From positions 1 through 17,383 of the forward strand of contig JABDCJ010000051.1 of NCBI GenBank assembly GCA_013288145.1: a stretch of DNA of 17,383 bases, written 5' to 3'. The notes beneath the pieces are model-generated. The model saw nothing but the letters and a program-made list of their open reading frames with translations. It made no database searches and was not told the origin of the DNA. The position numbers and the translations under genes are program-made. Positions 6,893-12,846 of the stretch are shown piece after piece. Every line of letters starts with the position of its first letter. Within the stretch, counting starts at the first letter, position 1. Source of the DNA: Nitrososphaerota archaeon (GTDB lineage: Archaea; Thermoproteota; Nitrososphaeria; Nitrososphaerales; CADDZS01).

Positions 6893-6947
6893 CAGAGTTT
6901 GATAAGGCTGTTCTGTACAGAAAATTGTACCCCTTGCGATCGCGCCG
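6893..6947 (+). repeat. Dispersed palindrome-containing element, copy B
   Basis: The core at 6913-6947 repeats 2977-3012: CTGTACAG, AAAATTGTA, CCCCTT, GCGATCGCGCCG. It lies 100 bp after a gene end, as copy A lies about 55-75 bp after one. GTACA (6915-6919) can pair with TGTAC (6926-6930). A TATA-like ATTTTATCTTAAAG at 6866-6879 lies upstream, so a short transcript beginning near 6900 is possible. From here to 7207 I see no gene. Confidence 0.7.
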
Positions 6948-7207
6948 GATTCGGTTCTGGTAATGCATCGAGAAATTTCGCCAATCTTGTTTCGTGGCCG
7001 CTCTAATTCCTATTTGAGCTTTCACTATTCACCTGTCCGTATCACTCATGGGTATTTGAATCAAAATGGATCTAAAGTTTTCGGCCGGGTTTAGGACTAA
7101 AATTATGGCTCGGTTTGCTCGAACAAACTCTTATGAAAGAATAATTTGGGTTAGAGACCGAACTCGTTTAAGACTAATTGCACGGTCGTCATTCAGAGGA
7201 TATTGAT

Positions 7208-7395
7208 GTGACGGTCAGAACTGATTTCAGATGTAGTTTTGCGGAGCAGAAATCAAAGGCGTTTCTCCCGATAATGACCATTCTCAATTACGAATTGATG
7301 AATGCCCATACAAAGATTCAGTTAAAATCTCGTACAAGTGTCCCGAATGTGGGCAAATTAATGATCGATATTGGGATATTCAGCATCTTAGGTAA
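7208..7395 (+). CDS. Small zinc-ribbon protein with a one-base frameshift
   Basis: Two overlapping frames make one sensible 62-residue protein if a T is added to TTTT at 7237-7240. From the GTG at 7208 the first part reads MTVRTDFRCSF; the second, one frame over, reads CGAEIKG and continues to KCPECGQINDRYWDIQHLR and TAA. Repaired, it has cysteines at 9 and 12 (CSFC), 33, and 45 and 48 (CPEC), a classic pair of zinc knuckles. A TTTAAG at 7167-7172 fits a TATA box for the GTG start. Unrepaired, neither frame carries both CxxC pairs. A TTG at 7178 is an alternative start. Function is unknown; tiny zinc ribbons are common in archaea. Confidence 0.55.
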
Positions 7396-7478
7396 AATTC
7401 TAACACTTGGCCACCTAAAGCTAACGCGAGTTAACTGGGGGAAAAGCCGATGAATAATTATCAATAGGTAAGACGAAA

Positions 7479-7618
7479 TTGAGCGCCAAAAAGATCACGC
7501 TTTCCACAGAATCTGCGTCGCTGTCAAAAGTGATCGGAAATTCAAAACAAAATATGGAGAGAAGAACATTGAAGGAAATTATTCAAGGAAGGACGCCTTC
7601 GTCGAGGCAACTCTGTAA
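7479..7618 (+). CDS. Small basic hypothetical protein with a one-base frameshift
   Basis: Beginning at the TTG at 7479 the frame reads MSAKK. If the A5 run at 7488-7492 had six bases, it would continue in the neighbouring frame as DHAFHRICVAVKSDRKFKTK and end SRKDAFVEATL and TAA (7616-7618), 46 residues in all. That second frame has no start codon of its own (it opens after a TAA at 7469) yet has the composition of a real protein. The unshifted frame from the same TTG runs to 7661, but its C-terminal half looks like non-coding text. AATAATTATC around 7455-7464 may be the TATA box. No family is recognised, and the repair is an inference. Confidence 0.35.
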
Positions 7619-7679
7619 TCGAGTAGTAGTTTGGCTTCGATTTCAATCTATAGAGGCCTAAAAATAAATCAAAGACGAA

Positions 7680-7999
7680 TTGATTTTGGCATATTTCTTG
7701 TACAGATTACGCTCGTGCGGCCTGAGGCACTGAAGGAAGGGTTTAACGAGATTGAATCAAGAGTGATGTCGGAACACTTCAACTATTTGAAAAACCTCGC
7801 AGAAAAAGGAATTGTAATCTTGGCGGGTCTGACATTAAACAAGGACTACTCCAACTTTGGCATAGTTATTTTGAAGGTCGAGACGGAGAAAGAAGCCAAC
7901 GAAATATTGCATGACGATCCGTCTGTAGTAAACCAGGTTATGAGGGCAGAACTTTATCCCTTTAAGATATCGTTATTCAATCCTGATGCAGCGAAATAA
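7680..7999 (+). CDS. YCII-related domain protein
   Basis: A small protein of the YCII superfamily (ferredoxin-like dimer; proposed enzymes, role mostly unknown). The core reads FLVQITLVRPEALKEG, then SRVMSEHFNYLKNLAEKGIV with the conserved His of the family, a strand GIVILKVETEKEANEIL, DDPSVVNQVM and the last strand AELYPFKISLF. The frame extends back to a TTG at 7631, but family members start just before the first strand. A better start is the TTG at 7680: with one T added to TTT at 7694-7696 it reads MILAYFLVQITLVRP. TCTATAG at 7647-7653 would be its TATA box. The start is therefore uncertain; the domain itself is clear. Confidence 0.75.
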
Positions 8000-8286
8000 G
8001 CAAGATAGCAATTTGTCGTAGAAATACAAAGTTGCCTGCATCAAAGTTCCTCTGTAGATTCTTACGGTTATTGTTGGCATGTCTTACATATTGTAAGACG
8101 GACTGTCTTAGGAGTTTTGGAATTGAGAGAGGCTCAGGTGTGAAGACTTGAGGTAGAGTCTTGGTATGAGTTCTTTACCTCGCCCTGTTACGGGACATCA
8201 GACTTGATGCCGTTATCCGCCGGCAAATTTTTGTGAAAATAGGATGACTGATCCCGATCAGGAACCCGATCCTTGAATTAGAGCAT
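8000..8286. other. Intergenic region upstream of the KaiC-like operon
   Basis: No gene is seen. It holds the inverted repeats described at 8081-8107 and ends at a strong TATA box (8287). Minus-strand frames from 8175 to 8629 are antisense to the first operon gene and have no start context or motif. Confidence 0.4.
8081..8107. repeat. Overlapping inverted repeats with TAAGAC/GTCTTA half-sites
   Basis: GTCTTACA (8081-8088), TAT, TGTAAGAC (8092-8099) is a perfect 8-bp dyad. The same right arm pairs again with a third half-site, CTGTCTTA at 8103-8110 (GTCTTA at 8105-8110). Three GTCTTA/TAAGAC half-sites in 30 bp suggest a cooperative operator. It lies about 180-205 bp upstream of the TATA box of the operon that starts near 8337. 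Confidence 0.5.
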
Positions 8287-8296
8287 CTATATATTT
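8287..8296 (+). promoter_or_regulatory. TATA box of the KaiC-like operon
   Basis: CTATATATTT is a strong archaeal TATA match, predicting transcription from about 8317. It lies immediately before the ATG at 8298, so that ATG would not be in the message. This argues for a start at 8337 or 8382. Confidence 0.65.
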
Positions 8297-8336
8297 CATG
8301 AATGCCCCACCGAGAGGAGGGACGTCTGCTTTTTGG

Positions 8337-8672
8337 ATGCCACTCCTTAGAGATTCCGGAGAAAGCTCTTTCGCGGAAATCATGAAGCAATCGTTTCGTG
8401 AGGGTTTGTCCGGCGTGATCGGAAAGAGCGGCATGGAAGCAGTTTTCTTCAATTTCAAGTTAGATGGTAATCTCATGAATCCCAAAGCCATCCATGCTTC
8501 ACTCTTGCCTGCGTTCAAGGAGCACGGCGCGGAGATTTTGGAGAAAGCCGTGTTGAAAGAATTGTACAAACGCATAGACGTACAATTTGCACAGGGGACA
8601 GAAGATTTCAGATACGAAGAAATGTTCAATCGGGCGCGAGCCGTTTTTGTGGCAAAGCAGATCAGGGAGTGA
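8337..8672 (+). CDS. Hypothetical helical protein, first gene of the KaiC-like operon
   Basis: A soluble alpha-helical protein of 111 residues from the ATG at 8337. The core (SFREGLSGVIGKSGMEAVFF, then ASLLPAFKEHGAEILEKAVLKELYKRI) has the pattern of small archaeal proteins of unknown function with a GKSG turn. That resemblance is from memory and not verified. The frame opens at an ATG at 8298, but the TATA box at 8287-8296 puts the transcript start after it; 8382 is another candidate. The last residues overlap the first codons of the next gene, so the two are translationally linked. Its place in the operon suggests an adaptor or partner for the winged-helix protein or the ATPase; this is inference. 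Confidence 0.6.
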   Translation: MPLLRDSGESSFAEIMKQSFREGLSGVIGKSGMEAVFFNFKLDGNLMNPKAIHASLLPAFKEHGAEILEKAVLKELYKRIDVQFAQGTEDFRYEEMFNRARAVFVAKQIRE

Positions 8673-8982
8673 AAATACTATTTCAACTACTACCAGTGGA
8701 GAAACCTATCTCGACCTTTTGCTCGGATCTGAGGCCCGCGCGGATCTTGTTAGGCTGTTCCACGCAAATCCGGGAATAATGGACACTGCGGACGGAATTG
8801 GTCGAAGGATAGGACTAGTTGCACCTGCGATCAAGCCAGATCTTGAGGAACTCGCAAACGCGGGACTCCTTGATAAGAAAAAATTCGGCACCCACGAAGT
8901 CTTTTTTTTGAATCACCAGAAAGACGAAGAAATGAAAAATTCCATTGCTACTTACCTCCAGAATGTAAAGCCAACAGGGTGA
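8647..8982 (+). CDS. Winged-helix (ArsR-like) protein in the KaiC-like operon
   Basis: A 111-residue protein from the TTG at 8647, overlapping the previous gene by 26 bp. Residues 20-95 form a winged helix: YLDLLLGSEARADLVRLFHA, then TADGIGRRIGLVAPAIKPDL with the recognition helix, ELANAGLLDKKKF and the wing THEVFFLNH. The remaining C-terminal stretch is helical. The frame is open back to a TTG at 8587, but that would overlap the first gene far more deeply. It may bind DNA as the operon's regulator, or serve as a protein-docking module for the ATPase that follows. The stop TGA (8980-8982) overlaps the probable GTG start of the ATPase gene. Confidence 0.7.
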   Translation: MWQSRSGSENTISTTTSGETYLDLLLGSEARADLVRLFHANPGIMDTADGIGRRIGLVAPAIKPDLEELANAGLLDKKKFGTHEVFFLNHQKDEEMKNSIATYLQNVKPTG

Positions 8983-9769
8983 AAAAACGCCAAGAGTAAA
9001 ATCTGGAATCGCCGGGCTGGATGCGATGCTGATGGGCGGTTTTCTCGAAAAAGACGCAGTCATGCTAGCCGGTTCGGCTGGAGCCGGAAAAACCACTATC
9101 GCGCTGCAGTACCTTGTCTCAGGTATACGTGATTACGAAGAGCCGGGGGTATACGTTACCTTCGAGCAGCTTCCAGATCAGATTTACCGTGATGCGAAAA
9201 ACTTTGGCTGGGATCTCCCGAAGATGGAGGAGGAAAACAAGCTCAGAGTGATCTGCACATCACCGGACCTTTTGTTTACGACTGAAGACGGAGAGAGTAT
9301 CTTGGATCTGCCAATCGGAGACATTCATCCAAAAAGAATCGTGATCGATTCTTTGAGCCATATCTCTATGTATGCCGGCGAGAAAAATATGCGGCTGGAA
9401 ACTTACCGGCTGATCTCGTGGCTGAAGATGCATGATCTGAGCTCTCTTCTGCTCTGGGAGACATCCAACATGGTGGGGCAGGTTTCCTCGATATCGGATT
9501 CTGGATTGAGTTTCCTAGTCGACTCGATAGTTCTGTTAAAACCGGTCGAAATCGACTCCACGATCCGCAAGGCTCTTGTCATCCTCAAATTGCGCGGCTC
9601 TGATCACGACAAGAGACTGAGAGAGTACGAAATCACCTCCAGGGGCGTCGACGTTGCAGCTCCTTTTGCAGACTACGAAGGTATCATGACGGGCAGCGCG
9701 CGTAAAGTTGTAAAACTTGAGCAGGCGACCCAGAATTTCACCGAGGCGTTTAGTCGGAAGAGACGCTGA
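8979..9769 (+). CDS. KaiC-like RecA-superfamily ATPase, single domain, with a probable one-base frameshift at the 5' end
   Basis: A RAD55/KaiC-like ATPase of the kind proposed as a signalling hub in archaea. From the ATG at 9026 it has Walker A GSAGAGKT (residues 16-23), the FEQ segment with a conserved Glu47, and Walker B RIVIDS (104-109); only one ATPase domain is present. The family's N-terminal motif (SGIAGLDAML) lies before that ATG in the same frame, with no start codon available. A GTG at 8979 overlapping the previous stop (GTGA) would give MKKTPRVKSGIAGLDAML if the A6 run at 8982-8987 had seven bases. The call 8979-9769 assumes this. Either the run is miscounted or slippage makes the full protein. 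The gene for the membrane protein starts 3 bp after its stop. Confidence 0.8.
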
Positions 9770-9772
9770 GCC

Positions 9773-10612
9773 TTGAAAATAACATCAAAACTAGTCGGTG
9801 CGATTGCCCCGGTAATAGTTGCAATAGTTACAATTTTACTCATTCTGTCTGACCCTCCCGATACCGTTTACGGGAATCAACTGCTCACTACAATCCTTGC
9901 AATAATTTTCATAGGAGCTAATTACTTTCTCGTTGCTTACATTGCAGGAAGATCGTACACTCGAACCGGTTCACTCAGTTTTCTCCTCCTCGGGTCATCG
10001 CTCGTCATTGCCGGTTGCGCCTCAGTCCTTACCTACACTGTTTCCACGGCTCCGAATTTTACCTCTACCGTTTTCAACCTTGGATTTTTCAGCGCGGCGA
10101 TTTTCAGCATTATCGCAGCCATAACTTCGTACTACGGGAACTCCCGAGAAAATGTACTTTCCGTAAGAAAGTGGGTAGGAATACCGATCATTGTTTACAC
10201 TACACTTGCTCTGCTTTCAGTTGCAATAGCACTCTCCGCACTCCGCGGATCAACACCGATGTTCGTCGAGCAGAGTGCGAGCTCTACAGCGCTAAGACAG
10301 ACTGTGGTAGGGCTATCTATCTTACTTTTTGGGGCTTCATCAGTGATATCGTTGCGGATGTACACCGAGTCTCGCTCTGACATCCTTTTCTGGTACAGCG
10401 GCGGACTGGCGATGCTGGCTGTAAGTTTCCTGCCGACATTTTTCTTGAACGTCACTGCGGGGACCGAGCTTTCATGGATTGGGCGGATCGCCAAATACCT
10501 CTCGGGCATCTACTTTCTCGTGATCGTCCTCTCTTCAACGAGAAAGCAACCACGAATAGAAAATGATGCCGAAAAGATGAAGGAAATCGAGACGCGACAG
10601 CATCAGAAGTAA
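9773..10612 (+). CDS. Eight-helix membrane protein resembling the sensor half of a histidine kinase
   Basis: A 279-residue integral membrane protein with about eight hydrophobic helices (roughly 8-26, 37-58, 68-90, 98-120, 134-155, 174-194, 205-226, 239-255). Helix ends carry GRSYTRTGSLSFLLLG and, near the C-terminus, FWYSGGLAML and SWIGRIAKYLSGIYFLV. These resemble, from memory, the 7-8-helix N-terminal sensor regions of PAS-type histidine kinases. Here the protein stops after a short charged helix (RIENDAEKMKEIETRQHQK) just where a PAS or kinase domain would begin. It starts at TTG, 3 bp after the ATPase stop. The operon layout suggests that it signals to the KaiC-like ATPase instead of a kinase. 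Ligand unknown. Confidence 0.75.
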   Translation: MKITSKLVGAIAPVIVAIVTILLILSDPPDTVYGNQLLTTILAIIFIGANYFLVAYIAGRSYTRTGSLSFLLLGSSLVIAGCASVLTYTVSTAPNFTSTVFNLGFFSAAIFSIIAAITSYYGNSRENVLSVRKWVGIPIIVYTTLALLSVAIALSALRGSTPMFVEQSASSTALRQTVVGLSILLFGASSVISLRMYTESRSDILFWYSGGLAMLAVSFLPTFFLNVTAGTELSWIGRIAKYLSGIYFLVIVLSSTRKQPRIENDAEKMKEIETRQHQK

Positions 10613-10678
10613 CGCACCAAAAACTTTGTTTGCCATAATTCTCTACGTGGGGAGTCCTCTGTCCCTTTAAAAGCGACT

Positions 10679-10698
10679 TGCAACATTTCTATGTTGCA
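10679..10698. promoter_or_regulatory. Perfect dyad TGCAAC-N8-GTTGCA, site 1
   Basis: TGCAACAT and ATGTTGCA are perfect arms around TTCT. The same half-sites with the same 8-bp inner spacing recur at 12264-12283, and both spacers contain ATTTCT. It lies 7 bp after a TATA-like CTTTAAAAG (10664-10672) and 47 bp before the mini zinc-finger gene. It could be an operator, or a hairpin ending the preceding operon. Confidence 0.5.
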
Positions 10699-10744
10699 TT
10701 CTCTTTTAGTATGATTTAATCCGCCCTCCGATCTGAAATCGAAA

Positions 10745-10894
10745 TTGAAGTATCTCTGCCGACTTTGCGGTAGAGTCATTTCTGCCAAGCTGCCGCATAT
10801 TAGGAATGACCAAAAAGGACTGTGCGAAAACAAGTCCGAATTTGCCGAAGTGCAAGAAAAAGTTGAGGCATTTGGGGAGGAGACCCAGAAATAA
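10745..10894 (+). CDS. C2HC zinc-finger mini-protein
   Basis: A 49-residue protein. It begins KYLCRLCGRV, with C5-x2-C8, then His18 (LPHIRN) and Cys27 (GLCENK), giving a C2HC-type zinc site, followed by an acidic helix (EFAEVQEKVEAFGEE) and TAA at 10892-10894. The start is TTG; no ATG is available because a TGA closes the frame at 10711. A TATA-like TTTTAGTATG at 10704-10713 lies about 37 bp upstream and the TGCAAC dyad sits just before it. Related short zinc fingers of unknown function seem common in thaumarchaea, which I state from memory. Composition and motif order argue that this is a real gene despite its size. Confidence 0.55.
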   Translation: MKYLCRLCGRVISAKLPHIRNDQKGLCENKSEFAEVQEKVEAFGEETQK

Positions 10895-11034
10895 AAATGA
10901 AATAATTATTCTTAGGAAAAACAGCTAATACTGATTTTCTCCTCTGTAATATTTTCGAAGTCGAAACAAAGGAATAAATCACAAATTATCCTAAGTGCTC
11001 AACACGTTAATTAGAAAGTTGCAGTAGTGGATAA

Positions 11035-11668
11035 ATGAAGCGTAAGCAATCCATAGGAATAATTGCCATAGTTGTTGCATTAATTTTAGCTTCATCGCTC
11101 GCGGTCTACACAGTTTATTTGTCTAACAATAGTACGACAACGGCATCATCATTCTCGGATGTCTCGCAATCAACTCCCCCCGTCGTCAGCAACAGATTCT
11201 ACAATTATAACTTCTCTAGCTTTTGATCACTGGGCTTCCATCGGACAGAGAAATCTCACAGCGGTAATGTCAGAATACTCCACCCGGTACATTGCAGTAT
11301 GGTGGAATGTGAACGGAAGCAAAGCTCTAGAAACTCACAACGGAAAGAACGATTGCAACATCCCGACCGGGCCCGGTAACTGTTCCGCGGTTGTTATAGC
11401 CGCTTGGCAGAGTTTCTTTAATGCTACGTCATTTTCATCGTATCTGAATTACTCAATCTGCAATTTCAAGGTGAACTTTGGGGAAGATCAATCTTCTTTT
11501 GTTACCGCGACGCTGTGGTTTTACCTTAGCAACGAAACGATCAAAGTTCCCTACGACATTGATTTCAGCAAAATAACCGGTCAGTGGCAGCTAGAAAGGG
11601 ATTCGTTTGGGTTCCCTGGTACTCCAGCACAAGTACTTCAGGGATCAATTAATCCGTCCTGTTCATAA
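11035..11668 (+). CDS. Secreted or membrane-anchored NTF2-like protein with a one-base frameshift
   Basis: The first frame (11035 on) gives MKRKQSIGIIAIVVALILAS and a Ser/Thr-rich linker, a signal peptide or N-terminal anchor; it stops at 11226. The second frame (11159-11668) has no signal peptide and contains the folded domain: FDHWASIGQRNLTAVMSEYS, AVWWNVNG, VIAAWQSFFN and a final beta strand. This helix-then-sheet pattern with W and Y positions resembles SnoaL/DUF4440 NTF2-like domains. Removing one C from the C6 run at 11176-11181 joins the frames into a 210-residue protein. It has four cysteines in the domain, which could form disulfides outside the cell. GTTAATTAG near 11006-11014 fits a leaderless TATA box. 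Function unknown. Confidence 0.65.
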
Positions 11669-11728
11669 GACAAATGTTTGCGTTTTTGTTTCGAAGAATG
11701 GTTGAGACTGCACAATGTTGCTCCTCCG

Positions 11729-11959
11729 TTAGAATCCCAACCTGCGGCAATATTTCATTTTGAAATCGTCAACAAGCTGATGCTGGACTAGGACGATTTG
11801 ATCAAGAAATAGTTCCATTCGTCTCCAGGATTCAATCATCACGTCAGAGAACAGACCTTTTTCCCTCAGAGTATGGATCAATCCATCACTGATGTAGGTA
11901 CTCCTTGGATTGTGAAACCATGGTTTTGTTAAATTACTACAATCTACTCCCAAACCCAA
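11729..11959 (-). CDS. Hypothetical small protein
   Basis: A 76-residue protein with a likely helical C-terminal half (DGLIHTLREKGLFSDVMIES, WRRMELFLDQIVLVQHQL, DDFKMKYCRRL). No family is recognised. The proposed start is a TTG at 11957-11959, which overlaps the end of the upstream DUF4242-like gene by 16 bp, so the two would form one transcript. A second in-frame TTG two codons later is equally possible. There is no promoter of its own. Confidence is limited because only codon texture and context support it. Confidence 0.4.
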   Translation of the reverse strand: MGLGVDCSNLTKPWFHNPRSTYISDGLIHTLREKGLFSDVMIESWRRMELFLDQIVLVQHQLVDDFKMKYCRRLGF

Positions 11960-12192
11960 GCCTCGTCAAGAGACGTTACTTCCTCAATCCAATCACAATT
12001 CACTCCGGATGCAATGTGAAATTGTGAAATCGTTTTCAAATCAGGTGCATCGATAAGACAGTAGACTCTATTCTCTTCGGGCACGTCAATTATTCTAACG
12101 AGTGTGATTCTATTGGCCCCTGAATGGACGGAATAGTAGAATGATCCAATCTCGTGGTCCGCTCGCCGATGAGTGTCCAAGAAGACGGGCAT
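11944..12192 (-). CDS. DUF4242-like protein
   Basis: An 82-residue protein starting MPVFLDTHR and containing a strand (ANRITLVRIIDVPEENRVYC), the family-like segment VYCLIDAPDLKTISQFHIAS (43-62) and a final CDWIEEV (66-72). This matches the pattern of DUF4242 proteins (SCO4226-type, ferredoxin-like fold, reported to bind nickel in a bacterial member). Cys45, His59 and Cys66 are candidate metal ligands here. The start is a plain ATG; the frame has no reasonable alternative. The TGCAAC dyad (12262-12285) lies 70-93 bp upstream and might regulate it. A hypothetical protein follows, overlapping by 16 bp. Confidence 0.65.
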   Translation of the reverse strand: MPVFLDTHRRADHEIGSFYYSVHSGANRITLVRIIDVPEENRVYCLIDAPDLKTISQFHIASGVNCDWIEEVTSLDEAWVWE

Positions 12193-12261
12193 TTTCTTAA
12201 TGGATCACCATTTCAGATTGAACAGTATGTTTACAGAAAACATTTGGTGCCAAATAAACGC

Positions 12262-12285
12262 GATGCAACTATTTCTCGTTGCATC
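12262..12285. promoter_or_regulatory. Perfect dyad TGCAAC-N8-GTTGCA, site 2
   Basis: GATGCAAC (12262-12269) and GTTGCATC (12278-12285) flank TATTTCTC. Half-sites and spacing equal those of site 1 at 10679. It lies 70 bp upstream of the minus-strand DUF4242-like gene, in the divergent gap 12193-12546. The rest of that gap holds no convincing gene; the plus-strand frame 12154-12405 overlaps the DUF4242 start antisense and is rejected. Confidence 0.5.
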
Positions 12286-12504
12286 TCCAATCCTAATCTT
12301 TTCTTCGGAATTGAAATCAACTATCCCATGAACGTATTTCATTTGAGGGCAAGAATTGGATTGCTAACCACAATGAAATTGCGACTATTTGGCGTGACGA
12401 AATAGAGCATATCTGGTCGACACGTGGTCTGGTAATTGCACGGTTCCTCTCATATCTTTTCGACTCCATTCGTTTCTCTAACACTACTAATAGAGCAATG
12501 CAAA

Positions 12505-12532
12505 TTAGGCAGTAACCCGACTAACTGCCTAA
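12505..12532 (+). promoter_or_regulatory. Inverted repeat before the Mop-like gene
   Basis: TTAGGCAGT (12505-12513) and ACTGCCTAA (12524-12532) are perfect 9-bp arms around 10 bp, ending 14 bp before the ATG at 12547. It may be an operator or a hairpin in the leader. The position suggests control of the molybdate-binding gene, perhaps by a dimeric regulator; no regulator gene is adjacent. Confidence 0.45.
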
Positions 12533-12546
12533 GGTAGATTTTAGGA

Positions 12547-12759
12547 ATGTCCTCCAGACTCAGCGCAAGAAATCAAATCAGAGGCCGTATAGTGAAACTG
12601 AAGAAGGGCGAAATTGTAGGATCGGTCGAAATCGAACTCATTGGTCCTGCCAAAATCACTTCTGTCATAACAGAGGATTCGATCACCGAGATGAATCTCA
12701 AGGTCGGCGACGAAGTAAATGCCGTGATAAAGGCAACCGAGGTTATGATTTCGAAATAA
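12547..12759 (+). CDS. Molbindin-like (Mop/TOBE) molybdate-binding protein
   Basis: A 70-residue single Mop domain. It reads SARNQIRGRIVKLKKGEIVG at the N-terminus, then SVEIELIGPAKITSVITEDS, then the conserved MNLKVGDEVNAVIKATEVMI. Such molbindins form hexamers that bind molybdate or tungstate oxyanions for storage or buffering in the cytoplasm. Length and motif order are typical of stand-alone members; S and R near the N-terminus (SARNQ) match the usual oxyanion loop. The start is ATG with no competing start. A 9-bp inverted repeat ends 14 bp upstream. No molybdate transporter or cofactor genes lie in the window. Confidence 0.9.
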   Translation: MSSRLSARNQIRGRIVKLKKGEIVGSVEIELIGPAKITSVITEDSITEMNLKVGDEVNAVIKATEVMISK

Positions 12760-12846
12760 TCTTCAATATTTCCCGATGAATGACTTCAAACCTCCTAACT
12801 ATTTGTTAGTGCAAAACTGTGTGAATTCTAGAGCTCGTGTCTAAAA

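Noticed and set aside
7178..7453. 91-codon frame as a real protein
   Set aside because: Its second half is out of frame with the CPEC zinc knuckle; the repaired zinc ribbon explains the region better.
8258..8629. Minus-strand 123-codon frame
   Set aside because: Fully antisense to the first gene of the KaiC-like operon, with no start context.
12154..12405. Plus-strand 83-codon frame
   Set aside because: It overlaps the DUF4242-like start antisense and contains the TGCAAC dyad; no family resemblance.
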